Of a stretch of 64,000 bases of DNA, positions 17,243-25,785 are shown piece after piece. How positions within the stretch are numbered: the stretch's first letter is position 1; each line of letters starts with the position of its first letter. A program made the translations under genes and the position numbers. The notes below the pieces were generated by a model. It ran no database searches. It saw only the letters and a program-made list of their open reading frames with translations, and was not told the DNA's origin. This DNA comes from Aestuariivita sp. GTDB taxonomy: Bacteria > Pseudomonadota > Alphaproteobacteria > Rhodobacterales > Rhodobacteraceae. The stretch lies in assembly GCF_021404545.1 (NCBI RefSeq), contig NZ_JAAWWD010000061.1, positions 62,001 through 126,000 on the forward strand. Reading direction: 5' to 3'.

Positions 17243-18250
17243 ATGAAACTCACCAAGTTCTTTGCGGGCGCTGCGGCTCTGGCCCTTATGGGCGGGGCGG
17301 CAAGCGCTGAAACCTTCAAAATGCAGACGTTCCTGGGCACCAATGCCTCGACGACAAAGGCGTTCGAGGAGATGGCCGCGCAACTGGCCGAAGACACGGG
17401 CGGCGCAATCCAGATCGAGGTGCTGCCCGGGCGCGCGGTTGTCGGAGCGGCCGAGACAATCGAAGCCATACAGAACGGGCTTCTTGACGGGCAATACACA
17501 GCGCCAAGCTATTTCGCAGGCAAGGACCCGGCGATGGGCGTTTTGGGAGACACGCTTGCGGCCTATCCCGACAGCGCCACGCGGGATCGCTGGTTCACCG
17601 AAGGCGGTGGGCTGGAACTGGCCCGGGCGCTTTACAGCACATACGATCTTCACCTGATCTGCCCGATCTATTGGCCCTCGGAACAGATCCCCTCCAAAGT
17701 CGAGATCAACGGCGTCGCCGATCTGGAAGGCTTGAAGATGCGGGCGCCCGGCGGATTGGCCTCCGACCTCCTCAGCCGTGCCGGTGCATCGCTGGTGACG
17801 ATGGGTGTTGGCGAAAGCGTGACTGCGATGGAAACCGGTGTCCTGGATGCTACCGATCTTGCCAACGTTGCGCTGAACGTGGCTCTGGGGATGCATAATC
17901 AGGCGAAATACTCGGTGCTTGCGCGCCATTCGATGGCGGTGACAGAGATGAGCGTCTCCAAGGCCAAATGGGACAGCCTGTCGGCGGAGAACCAGGCCAA
18001 GTTCGAGGCCGCGTGCACCGCATTGTCCAAAGGGTTGAAAACCACCCTGAGCGCCGAGGACGCGGCCGCAGAAGCGACAGCCAAATCCGAGATGGGCGTG
18101 ACCTTTGTCGCCTTTGGCGAAGAAGATGCCGCGACGTTCCGGGCCATGACGGCCGAGGTCTGGGCCGACTGGGGCGCCAAAAGCGGGGATGCGCAAGCCA
18201 TCGTCGACAGCCACAAGGCCTTCCTCTCCTCCATCGGGTTGATGAACTAG
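17243..18250 (+). CDS. TRAP transporter substrate-binding protein, DctP family (second system)
   Basis: The 335-aa binding protein has a Sec signal peptide (about residues 1-22, MKLTKFFAGAAALALMGG, cleaved near ASA-E), unlike the Tat-exported homologue in the first TRAP locus. The mature part is a standard DctP fold with the MRAPGGLASDLLSRAG ligand-site region. The start at 17243 has AGGGAGG upstream. It lies 31 nt after the DUF849 gene and before its own permeases. The substrate is unknown; the adjacent enzymes suggest a small organic acid. Confidence 0.85.
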   Translation: MKLTKFFAGAAALALMGGAASAETFKMQTFLGTNASTTKAFEEMAAQLAEDTGGAIQIEVLPGRAVVGAAETIEAIQNGLLDGQYTAPSYFAGKDPAMGVLGDTLAAYPDSATRDRWFTEGGGLELARALYSTYDLHLICPIYWPSEQIPSKVEINGVADLEGLKMRAPGGLASDLLSRAGASLVTMGVGESVTAMETGVLDATDLANVALNVALGMHNQAKYSVLARHSMAVTEMSVSKAKWDSLSAENQAKFEAACTALSKGLKTTLSAEDAAAEATAKSEMGVTFVAFGEEDAATFRAMTAEVWADWGAKSGDAQAIVDSHKAFLSSIGLMN

Positions 18251-18299
18251 GGCCCGATGCGGGTGAGCCTGGCGCGGCGCGCAGATTTGGACATCGCAT

Positions 18300-18806
18300 A
18301 TGTTTCTTGACCGTTTGGCATTGGCCCTTGGCCGGACAACCGCGTGGTGTTTTGCAGCGATTGTCCTGATCATGGTCTATGAGGTTGTGGCGCGCTATGC
18401 GTTCAACGCCCCCACCAGTTGGGCGCATGAAACCTCGATCCTGTTGGCGAGCATTGGGTTTGTCTTTGGCGGTGCGTTCTGCATGGCCGAAGGTACACAT
18501 ATGCGCATCACCCTGTTGGTCGAGAAATGGCCCAGGCTTGCCCGGTTTTCCGATGCTGTCTCGCTCCTGGCGGGCCTCATCTATCTGGGCGGACTGACCT
18601 ACGCGGCCTGGCGCATGGCCGAGCGCGCCGTCTGGCGATTTTCGCTGAACGGCGCGTGGGATCCAGAACGGTCGGGAAGCACGCTGAACTCGCCGCTGCC
18701 GTCTTACCTCAAGGCGCTTTTGTTTGTCGGATGCGCCCTGTTTCTGCTGCTTGCCCTGAAACAGGCCGCGGCGCTTGTCTTCGGCCGCCGCGGGAACGCC
18801 GACTGA
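18300..18806 (+). CDS. TRAP transporter small permease, DctQ family (second system)
   Basis: The 168-aa inner-membrane protein has four hydrophobic segments. VVARYAFNAPTSWAHETS near residues 28-45 matches the conserved DctQ core. Its TGA overlaps the ATG of the large permease gene by one base, implying translational coupling. It partners the binding protein upstream. Confidence 0.85.
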   Translation: MFLDRLALALGRTTAWCFAAIVLIMVYEVVARYAFNAPTSWAHETSILLASIGFVFGGAFCMAEGTHMRITLLVEKWPRLARFSDAVSLLAGLIYLGGLTYAAWRMAERAVWRFSLNGAWDPERSGSTLNSPLPSYLKALLFVGCALFLLLALKQAAALVFGRRGNAD

Positions 18807-20122
18807 TGGAAATCGGAACCATCACGTTTCTCATCATCGGGTCGATGGCGGGGTTGTTGATGTTGGGCGTGCCATTGGCCTTTGTGTCTGGCGCGATCGC
18901 CGTTGTTCTGGCGGTCACGCAATTTGGCGTGAATGCCCTCTTTATCGTGGGGTCGCGCACGGTCGACTTTTTGGACAGTTTTGCCCTGATCGCAGTGCCG
19001 ATGTTCGTTCTGATGGCCTCAATCATGGAGAAATCCGGGGTGGCCCGCGATCTCTATCGCGCGTTCCATGTGTGGGCCGGATCGGTGCGCGGCGGCATCG
19101 GCGTGGTCACGACCGGCGTGGCGGTCCTTCTGGGCGCCACCACCGGGATCATCGGGGGCGAGATCGTGCTTTTGGGCCTGATCGCGCTGCCGCAGATGCT
19201 GAAGCTGAACTATGATCGCAAGCTGGCCATCGGCACGATCACCGCAGGTGGATCTTTGGGGACGATGATCCCGCCGTCGATTATCCTAATCTTCTATGGT
19301 CTGACAGCCGAGGTTTCGATCTCGCATCTGTTTCTCGCCACGCTGGTTCCGGGGCTGATGCTGGCCAGCTTCTATGTCGCCTATATCCTGGTCCGCTGTG
19401 GTCTGAATCCGGAACTGGGCCCGCCCTTGCCACCCCACGAACGGGATATGCCGCTGCGCGAGAAGCTGGCGCTGTTCAGGGGTGTGATCCTGCCAATGAT
19501 GGTGGCGGGGGGCGTGTTGGTGTCGATCTATGCCGGTTTCGCCTCGATCACAGAGAGCGCGGCACTTGGCGCTTTCGGTGCCGCGATCGCGGCCTGGGTG
19601 CGCAACGCATTCAGCTTTGCCATGCTCAGCGAAGTGCTGATTCAAGCGCTCAGAACCTGCGGGATGGTGTTCTGGCTGGTGTTTGGGACCAACGCGCTGA
19701 TCGGTGTCTATAATCTGATGGGCGGGATTGCCTTTGCATCTGACATGCTTGCCGGGGTCAGCCAGGAACCGGCAGTCATTTTGGCGGTGATGATCGGCGT
19801 CTTTATCCTGCTGGGGTTCTTCATCGACTGGATTGGCATCCTGTTTCTGACCATGCCGATCTTTCTGCCGGTGCTGACGCAATTGGGCTATGATCCGATC
19901 TGGTTCGGGATCGTCTTCAACCTGTCGATGCAGATCGCCTATCTGACCCCGCCCTTTGGGCCTGCGTGTTTCTATCTCAAAGGTGCGGCGGGCGACACGC
20001 TGGAGCTGACCGAGATTTTCGCCGCGCAATGGCCGTTCATCGGCCTGCAAATCCTTGCACTTCTTATCGTCGTTATGTGGCCCGACCTTTCGCTCTGGCT
20101 ACCACGTCTTGTTTACGGGTGA
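18806..20122 (+). CDS. TRAP transporter large permease, DctM family (second system)
   Basis: The 438-aa membrane protein has about 12 hydrophobic helices. GGSLGTMIPPSIILIFYGL and IAYLTPPFGPACFYLKG are typical of the DctM large subunit. The start at 18806 overlaps the previous stop codon. With the preceding genes it completes the second importer, and it is followed 5 nt later by the E1 fusion gene, so import and metabolism are likely co-transcribed. Confidence 0.85.
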   Translation: MEIGTITFLIIGSMAGLLMLGVPLAFVSGAIAVVLAVTQFGVNALFIVGSRTVDFLDSFALIAVPMFVLMASIMEKSGVARDLYRAFHVWAGSVRGGIGVVTTGVAVLLGATTGIIGGEIVLLGLIALPQMLKLNYDRKLAIGTITAGGSLGTMIPPSIILIFYGLTAEVSISHLFLATLVPGLMLASFYVAYILVRCGLNPELGPPLPPHERDMPLREKLALFRGVILPMMVAGGVLVSIYAGFASITESAALGAFGAAIAAWVRNAFSFAMLSEVLIQALRTCGMVFWLVFGTNALIGVYNLMGGIAFASDMLAGVSQEPAVILAVMIGVFILLGFFIDWIGILFLTMPIFLPVLTQLGYDPIWFGIVFNLSMQIAYLTPPFGPACFYLKGAAGDTLELTEIFAAQWPFIGLQILALLIVVMWPDLSLWLPRLVYG

Positions 20123-20127
20123 TCGTT

Positions 20128-22155
20128 ATGGCTCAGGTTCAGATCCTCGATACCGTCGCCCGCGCAGGGCCAGGCAATCGGCTGGGCCCGGACCAGCTGC
20201 GCGCCGCGCTGCGGATGATGCTGCGGATCCGGCGGTTTGAGACCCGCGCGAAAGAGCTCTTCTTGAAAGGTGTGATCAAGGGTACGGCGCATTCCAGCGT
20301 CGGACAGGAGGCGATTGCGGCGGGGGCCTGCACGGCCCTGGGACCGGATGATTTTCTGCTGACCCATCATCGCGGCCACGGGCACACGATCGCCAAGGGT
20401 TCAGATATTCGCCTGATGTTCGCCGAGCTGATGGGCCGCGCGCCGGGATATTGCGCCGGGCTGGGAGGATCCATGCATATTGCGGATTTCGACCGCAAGA
20501 TCCTGGGGGCGAACGGGATTGTCGGCGCGGGCATGGGCCTGGGGACCGGTGCGGCGCTGGCCGAACAGCTGAACAAAAGCGGCAATATCGGGATCACTTT
20601 CTTTGGCGATGGCGCGGCCAATGAAGGGATCTTTCACGAGGCGATGAACCTTGCCGCCATCTGGAAACTTCCGCTGATTTTCTTTTGCGAAAACAACCAA
20701 TACGGCCTTACCACCGCGACCGAAGCGGTCACCGCAGGCCCGTCAATCGCGGCACGCGGAGAGGCCTATGGCCTGCCCAACGACCGGATCGACGGCAACG
20801 ATGTGGCGGCGGTGTTTGAGTCGGTGGAACGCGCCGCATTGCGGGCCCGCGCGGGCCAGGGCCCCACCCTGATCGAAGCGCTGACCTATCGCTGGGACGA
20901 TCATTCCATGCGGGCCAACCTTCCGGCGTATCGCAGCGGCGATGAGCAGGCAGAGTGGAAATCGCGCGACCCCATCGCCCGCCTGCGGGACCAACTTGCC
21001 GCAACCGGAGAGCTGTCGGGCGCCGCCTATGACGCCGCAATCGCCGAGGTCGAAACCGAAATTGAAGCCGCCATCGACTGGGCCGTGCAACAGGCTGAGC
21101 CGGATATGGATCTGGCCCTGGCCAATGTGCGACCGCCCGCCCGCATCCGCGCCTTTGAGCCGCCGCCCGGACCGCGCATGCTGACCTATGCCCAGGCCAT
21201 CACCGAGGCCTTCGCGTTGGAGATGGAAGCGGACGAGCACGTCATCATTCTGGGTGAGGATGTGGGCGAAACCGGCGGGATCTTCGGTCTCACAGCGGGG
21301 CTTTACGATCAATTCGGCGCAGACCGTGTGCGCGATACCCCTATCTCCGAAGGGGTGATATCGACCTGCGGTGTGGGTGCCGCGATGTCGGGCAAGCGCG
21401 TGGTGGTCGAAGCCCAGCTGTGGGATTTCGTCACGCTGATGATGGACGCCATCGTCAACCAGGCCGCAAAGGCCCGCTTCATGCTGGGCGGCAAGGCCAA
21501 GGTACCGATCGTTTTTCGCGGCCCGCAGGGGGCAGGCATCAGGCTGGCCGCCCAGCATTGCCAGTCGCTTGAGATGTTCTTTGCCAACGTACCGGGCTTG
21601 CAGATCTATGCGCCCTCAACGGCCTATGATGCCAAGGGCCTGATGGCCGCCGCCATCGCCGATGACGGGCCGGTCGTGTTTCTGGAACACAAGCTGCTTT
21701 ATCTTGGGGCCACGCAACCCGTACCCGAAGCGCGCTATCACATTGAGCCTGGCAAGGCGCGGGTGGTGCGCCCAGGTCACGATTGCACCGTGATCGCCAC
21801 GCTGGCCATGGTCGACCGTGCCGTCCAAGCCGCTGACCGGCTGGAGCGCGAGGGGATCAGCGTCGAAGTGATCGATCCGCGCACGATCAAGCCGCTGGAC
21901 TCCGACACGATTTGCGACAGCGTCCGGAAAACCAACCGCGCCGTGATCGTGCATGAAGCACCGCTCTTTGGCGGGTTCGGGGGCGAGATCGCGGCGACCA
22001 TTCAGGATCAGGCCTTCGATTGGCTGGACGCTCCGGTCGCCCGCATTGGCGCGCCAGAGATGCCGGTGCCTTACAACGACCGGCTGGAGCGCGCCTATAT
22101 GCCCGACGCCGCCCGCATCGTCGAAGCTGTGAAATCCGTCTGCTACAGGAGGTGA
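20128..22155 (+). CDS. Thiamine-diphosphate dehydrogenase E1, alpha and beta subunits fused
   Basis: The 675-aa protein joins an E1 alpha domain (about residues 20-330) to an E1 beta domain (~350-675). The ThDP motif runs from GDG (160-162) to NN (189-190). HHRGHGHTIAKG and GGSMHIAD resemble acetoin/pyruvate dehydrogenase alpha chains. The beta part has GEDVGETGG, RDTPISEGV and HEAPLFGGFGGEI. No E2 or E3 and no lipoyl domain is encoded nearby, so it may borrow an E2 from elsewhere or act as a stand-alone decarboxylase or carboligase. The substrate is unknown. Confidence 0.85.
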   Translation: MAQVQILDTVARAGPGNRLGPDQLRAALRMMLRIRRFETRAKELFLKGVIKGTAHSSVGQEAIAAGACTALGPDDFLLTHHRGHGHTIAKGSDIRLMFAELMGRAPGYCAGLGGSMHIADFDRKILGANGIVGAGMGLGTGAALAEQLNKSGNIGITFFGDGAANEGIFHEAMNLAAIWKLPLIFFCENNQYGLTTATEAVTAGPSIAARGEAYGLPNDRIDGNDVAAVFESVERAALRARAGQGPTLIEALTYRWDDHSMRANLPAYRSGDEQAEWKSRDPIARLRDQLAATGELSGAAYDAAIAEVETEIEAAIDWAVQQAEPDMDLALANVRPPARIRAFEPPPGPRMLTYAQAITEAFALEMEADEHVIILGEDVGETGGIFGLTAGLYDQFGADRVRDTPISEGVISTCGVGAAMSGKRVVVEAQLWDFVTLMMDAIVNQAAKARFMLGGKAKVPIVFRGPQGAGIRLAAQHCQSLEMFFANVPGLQIYAPSTAYDAKGLMAAAIADDGPVVFLEHKLLYLGATQPVPEARYHIEPGKARVVRPGHDCTVIATLAMVDRAVQAADRLEREGISVEVIDPRTIKPLDSDTICDSVRKTNRAVIVHEAPLFGGFGGEIAATIQDQAFDWLDAPVARIGAPEMPVPYNDRLERAYMPDAARIVEAVKSVCYRR

Positions 22156-22160
22156 CTGTC

Positions 22161-22565
22161 ATGCCCGCACGCAAAGTGATCATTCCCGAAGGGATGGAGA
22201 CCATCTATGACACCTATCATTATGCTCCGGCGATACAGGTGGGCGACACGCTCTACCTCTCTGGTCAGGTCGGGCGTGACAAGGATCTGCGCGTCGTCGA
22301 AGGGACCGAGGCGCAATATGTCCAGGCCTTCGAGAATGTAAGAACGGTTCTGGGGGCCGCCGGCGCCTCGTTCTACGATGTGATCGAACTGGAAACCTGG
22401 TTCAGCGACAGCATGGCCGATCTAAAGACCTTCCTCAAGGTCAAGGACCGATACTTTATCAACCGCTATCCGACCTGGACGGGCTTTGCGGTCAAAGGGT
22501 TTTCGATGCCCGGCATTCTGGTCGAGATCAAGTGCAAGGCGATCCTTGGCCTGGACGCCACCTGA
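22161..22565 (+). CDS. Rid (YjgF/YER057c/UK114) family protein lacking the RidA arginine
   Basis: The 134-aa protein has the Rid fold pattern: LYLSGQVGRD near residues 31-40 and GILVEIKCKAI near 118-128. RidA enzymes carry a catalytic Arg in a P-A-R-S type segment. The aligned residues here are P104-T105-W106-T107, so Trp replaces Arg. This points to a Rid subgroup without standard imine deaminase activity, possibly a different hydrolase or a binding protein. An AGGAGG site precedes the ATG, and the stop overlaps the next start. Confidence 0.8.
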   Translation: MPARKVIIPEGMETIYDTYHYAPAIQVGDTLYLSGQVGRDKDLRVVEGTEAQYVQAFENVRTVLGAAGASFYDVIELETWFSDSMADLKTFLKVKDRYFINRYPTWTGFAVKGFSMPGILVEIKCKAILGLDAT

Positions 22566-23341
22566 TGCTGACGCTCCAGTCACTCCTTGCGGGTCCGGCG
22601 ACGACGCTTGGGACGTGGACCCAGATCGCGGCGCCGGAAATGGTCGATCTGATTGGGTTGAACGGTTTTCAGTTTACCATCATCGATTGCCAGCACGGTC
22701 CTTTCGGGATCGAAACCGCCGAAAACCTTGCGCGCGCGGCGGATGCCAATGGCATTGCGGTTGCGTTGCGGGTGTCCAGAAACGATCCGGTCGAGATCAT
22801 GAAGGCGCTGGATGCCGGGATCCGGCATGTCGTCGTTCCCAATATCGAAACCGCCGAAGAGACGGCGCAGGCCGTGGCCGCCACCCGCTTTGGGCCGCAT
22901 GGATTGCGCGGTGCCTGCCCGTGCTGCCGGTCGGGCGGGCACTTCATCCGCAACTGGCACGATTATGTGGTCGAAGAAGAGGCGCGCACCGGCGCGATTG
23001 TACTGGTCGAAACCGCCGAGGGGCATCGCAATATCGCTGAGATCTGCGCGACGCCCGGACTGGCCGCGCTCATGGTGGGCCCGTTCGATCTGGCGGTGTC
23101 GATGGGGCTGAATGGTGAGTGGCGCAGCGACACGGTCACCGGCGCGGTCACCGACATGCTGCGCGCCGCACAGGACGCCAATGTGCCGACGATCATGCCG
23201 GTCTTTGCACCGTCAACGGCCGAGTGTCGGGACCTGATCGACCATTGGCATAGCCTCGGCGTTTCCTGCTTTGTGATCGGGTCGGACAAGATCATCGTGG
23301 CTGATGCGTTCGCGACCTGGGCTGATGCTCTGCGCGGATGA
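22565..23341 (+). CDS. HpcH/HpaI-family class II aldolase
   Basis: The 258-aa protein of the 2-keto-3-deoxy-acid aldolase/citrate-lyase-beta family matches the catalytic residues of HpaI at nearly the same numbers: H44 in IDCQHGPFG, R69 in ALRVSRND, metal ligand E149 in VLVETAEG, and D175 in GPFDLA. It should make or cleave a 2-oxo-4-hydroxy acid to pyruvate and an aldehyde. It is the last gene of the operon, overlapping the Rid gene by one base. The natural substrate cannot be told from sequence. Confidence 0.8.
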   Translation: MLTLQSLLAGPATTLGTWTQIAAPEMVDLIGLNGFQFTIIDCQHGPFGIETAENLARAADANGIAVALRVSRNDPVEIMKALDAGIRHVVVPNIETAEETAQAVAATRFGPHGLRGACPCCRSGGHFIRNWHDYVVEEEARTGAIVLVETAEGHRNIAEICATPGLAALMVGPFDLAVSMGLNGEWRSDTVTGAVTDMLRAAQDANVPTIMPVFAPSTAECRDLIDHWHSLGVSCFVIGSDKIIVADAFATWADALRG

Positions 23342-23344
23342 CAG

Positions 23345-23369
23345 GGGCTTTGCGGCAAGACCGCAGCCC
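23345..23369 (+). terminator. Possible terminator hairpin after the aldolase gene
   Basis: GGGCT-TT-GCGG (23345-23355) can pair with CCGC-AGCCC (23361-23369), a 9-bp stem with a 2-nt bulge and 5-nt loop, starting 4 nt after the aldolase stop. No U-tract follows. The rest of the ~200-bp gap to the convergent MarR gene holds no gene I can support. Confidence 0.4.
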
Positions 23370-23545
23370 GAATACGCAGACGGCCCGGTTCTGCACGCGC
23401 CATGCGACCAGAGGGCAATCAGCCTTGCGCATCCGCAAGGCGGCCTGGGGTTTTGCATAGGTCTGTCGAGGCTATTGGAGCGCGCGTTGTCTTGGACACC
23501 CCGTCGACGGGCCGTCCTCTTCCTCTCTCTGACCCGAGACGATGC

Positions 23546-23989
23546 TCATCTCAGCATATCGGAATTCAGCCGCTCGGTCAGGAAACGACGCACCTGCATC
23601 AGATCAGGCGAGGGGGGGCCAACAATTGCGGCTTCTGCGGCATGCGCCCTGCGCTTTCCCTCAGTCAAGAACTCGCGGCCTTTGCTGGTCAACTCAAGCG
23701 TCCGGGCGCGCCGGTCGTCTGGCACGGGGGTTCGGACAAGCAGCGCTTTGCCTTCCAGCTTGTCGACATAGCGGCCGAATGTTGTCTGGTCGCGCTTTTG
23801 GAAACGGGCATACTCCGATTGCAACTGCCCGGGCGCGCTGTCGACCAGCCACAGAATGCCCAGACCGATGACATCGACCTCCATGCCTGACAACCGTCGA
23901 TGCGTTTCCTCAAAGACGAGGCGCCCAATGGTGTTGAGCAGCATGCCCAAGGGAAGCTCGCCCGAAGCGATATCCGTGAATTCTGACAT
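23546..23989 (-). CDS. MarR-family transcriptional regulator
   Basis: The 147-aa protein has a winged helix-turn-helix at about residues 45-110. The recognition and wing region (TTFGRYVDKLEGKALLVRTP, then DDRRARTLELTSKG) is typical of MarR. It is encoded divergently from the RND efflux operon, although 614 bp separate the two starts, and a palindrome 30 nt upstream of its start is a likely autoregulatory site. The inferred role is ligand-relieved repression of itself and perhaps of the pump. Confidence 0.9.
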   Translation of the reverse strand: MSEFTDIASGELPLGMLLNTIGRLVFEETHRRLSGMEVDVIGLGILWLVDSAPGQLQSEYARFQKRDQTTFGRYVDKLEGKALLVRTPVPDDRRARTLELTSKGREFLTEGKRRAHAAEAAIVGPPSPDLMQVRRFLTERLNSDMLR

Positions 23990-24018
23990 TATTCGACCTC
24001 CCGCCTCTTTCTATTTAT

Positions 24019-24043
24019 CTCAGATGAGCTAATCTCATTTGAG
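24019..24043. promoter_or_regulatory. Palindromic operator upstream of the MarR-family gene
   Basis: CTCAGATGAG (24019-24028) and CTCATTTGAG (24034-24043) form a 25-bp near-perfect palindrome, with 9 of 10 arm positions pairing, 30 bp upstream of the MarR start. The size and symmetry fit a MarR-dimer site. Confidence 0.65.
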
Positions 24044-24603
24044 AGTTACTATGCAATAACCGGGGCGGCACATGCGCGCGCGTGCGGATCAGAGCGATAC
24101 CCCGTCACAGGCGGCCAAGCCCCTCGATGGCTCTGTCACGCCTGCCAGTATTTTCACACCGAAGGAAGGGCAGAAACAGGCTTTTGTGGCCGCACAAATG
24201 GCGGGGGATCGTCGCTTGGATACAGGCGTTCGGTGGGAAACAGGCTTGCGCGTGCCGAGAAGGACGGCACAGTTTGGAATGTCCGGCGATCGGGCTGTCT
24301 TGCAAGGCGTGACACAAAGCGCGTGCGCCCGGTCGTTGCGCTGCAAGCAGAGCTCATGCGGTCCTCGACGCGGAACGCGTCACCGGGCCTCTCTCAACGT
24401 CTTAACTCCGCAGTCGAGGTCCGATCGCATCGCAGCCCAACATATCTGCCCGGCAATCGGGCAGCGAGCCTGATCCTGCGGGTAAAGAGTGCGATTTCTT
24501 CAGAAGATTGGCCAAGACGATCCCGCACCAAACTACGCTCATGAAAGACAAGCCGTGACGGCGCTTGGCGCGCTTTGCACGCGATAAAGGAGAGGCCAGG
24601 AAG
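24044..24603. other. 560-bp stretch with no supportable gene
   Basis: Short open frames here lack good ribosome sites and recognisable motifs. A 7-bp perfect hairpin (CTGCCCG at 24446-24452 with CGGGCAG at 24458-24464) is the only clear element. The segment must also contain the promoter for the RND operon, which I cannot place. It might be a decayed gene. Confidence 0.4.
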
Positions 24604-25785
24604 ATGACACAGCGCACTCAGCGGACCGGGCCCGTGTGGTCCCCCGCTTCTTGGTTGCTGGTGACCGCACTCTCGGTCGCTACTCATTTTTTCGCGTCCC
24701 CCGCCAGTGCCCAGAACGGGCCGCCCGAGGTCAGCGTGGCCCGCCCCGCCGTCCAGTCGATTGTCGATTATGACATCTACACAGGCCGCACCCGTGCCCT
24801 TCAGGATGTCGAAATCCGCGCCCGCGTCTCGGGATTTCTCGAAGCCATCGTGTTTGAGGAAGGGATGATCGTCGAGGCCGGCGCGGTGCTGTTCCAACTG
24901 GACACGCGCCAGGCCGAGACCGAGGTCGCGCGGCTGGAGGCCCGCCTGAGCGAGGTCGAAAGCGCGCTTGCCCTGACCGAGATCGAATATGCCCGTATCC
25001 TGGAGCTGCGTCAACGCCAGTCGGCGGCGCAACAGCAACTGGACGAGGCCGAAGCGCTGCGGGCAAGCGCGCGCGCCGTCGTCCAGGGCGTCGCGGCAGA
25101 ATTGCAGGCGGCCCGCATCACGCTGTCGGACGCGACCGTCAGGGCCCCGTTCACCGGTCGGATTGGCGCGTCTGAAGTGGATATCGGGACGCTGATCGAC
25201 GGCGGCAGCGCGCAGGGCACCCTGCTGACAACGCTTGCGTCGATCGACCCGGTGGAAATCGTCTTTGACGCGCCAGAGGCGGATTACCTGACATATGTGC
25301 GGCTCGGCCTCGTGGGAGAGGCCGCGTCATCCCGAACGGCACCCGCCGAGATCCGCGTCCGACTTGCCGACGAGGCCGACTGGATCCATCCCGGGCGGAT
25401 CACGTTCATCGACAACCGCCTCGATCCAAACACCGGAACGATCCGGCTGCATGCGACCATTCCCAATCCGCAAGAGCTCTTCCTGCCCGGCCTTTTTGGT
25501 GAGGTGCGCGTCCCGCGGCGCGGGCCATATGACGCGCTGCTGATCCCTGATACCGCGGTGCTCACCGATCTGGCTGGACGAGTGGTCTATGTCGTGGCCG
25601 AGGATGACACGGTAGAGGCCAGACCGGTCGAGACCGGCCAGCGCATCGGCGACATGCGCGTCATCAGGGACGGGATCACGTCAGAGGATCGGGTCATTCT
25701 CTCGGGCTTTTTGACGCTGGGCCCCGGCGCCGCCGTGATCCCGCGCGAAACGGATCTGACCGCCGATGCGAAGGCCACCCGATGA
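24604..25785 (+). CDS. RND efflux periplasmic adaptor (membrane fusion protein)
   Basis: The 393-aa protein has an N-terminal Sec-type signal ending near ASAQ. A split lipoyl-like beta domain (SGFLEAIVFEEGMIVEAG, then APFTGRIGASEVDIGTLI) flanks a coiled-coil hairpin at about residues 100-165. It links an inner-membrane RND pump to an outer-membrane channel. Its stop overlaps the pump start (ATGA). It lacks an obvious lipobox cysteine, unlike AcrA. No outer-membrane channel gene follows, so a TolC-like protein from elsewhere is presumably used. Confidence 0.9.
   Translation: MTQRTQRTGPVWSPASWLLVTALSVATHFFASPASAQNGPPEVSVARPAVQSIVDYDIYTGRTRALQDVEIRARVSGFLEAIVFEEGMIVEAGAVLFQLDTRQAETEVARLEARLSEVESALALTEIEYARILELRQRQSAAQQQLDEAEALRASARAVVQGVAAELQAARITLSDATVRAPFTGRIGASEVDIGTLIDGGSAQGTLLTTLASIDPVEIVFDAPEADYLTYVRLGLVGEAASSRTAPAEIRVRLADEADWIHPGRITFIDNRLDPNTGTIRLHATIPNPQELFLPGLFGEVRVPRRGPYDALLIPDTAVLTDLAGRVVYVVAEDDTVEARPVETGQRIGDMRVIRDGITSEDRVILSGFLTLGPGAAVIPRETDLTADAKATR

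Noticed and set aside
24072-24473. A 133-codon plus-strand frame upstream of the RND operon
   Set aside because: No ribosome site, low-complexity composition and no recognisable motif; overlapping frames on both strands suggest non-coding DNA.
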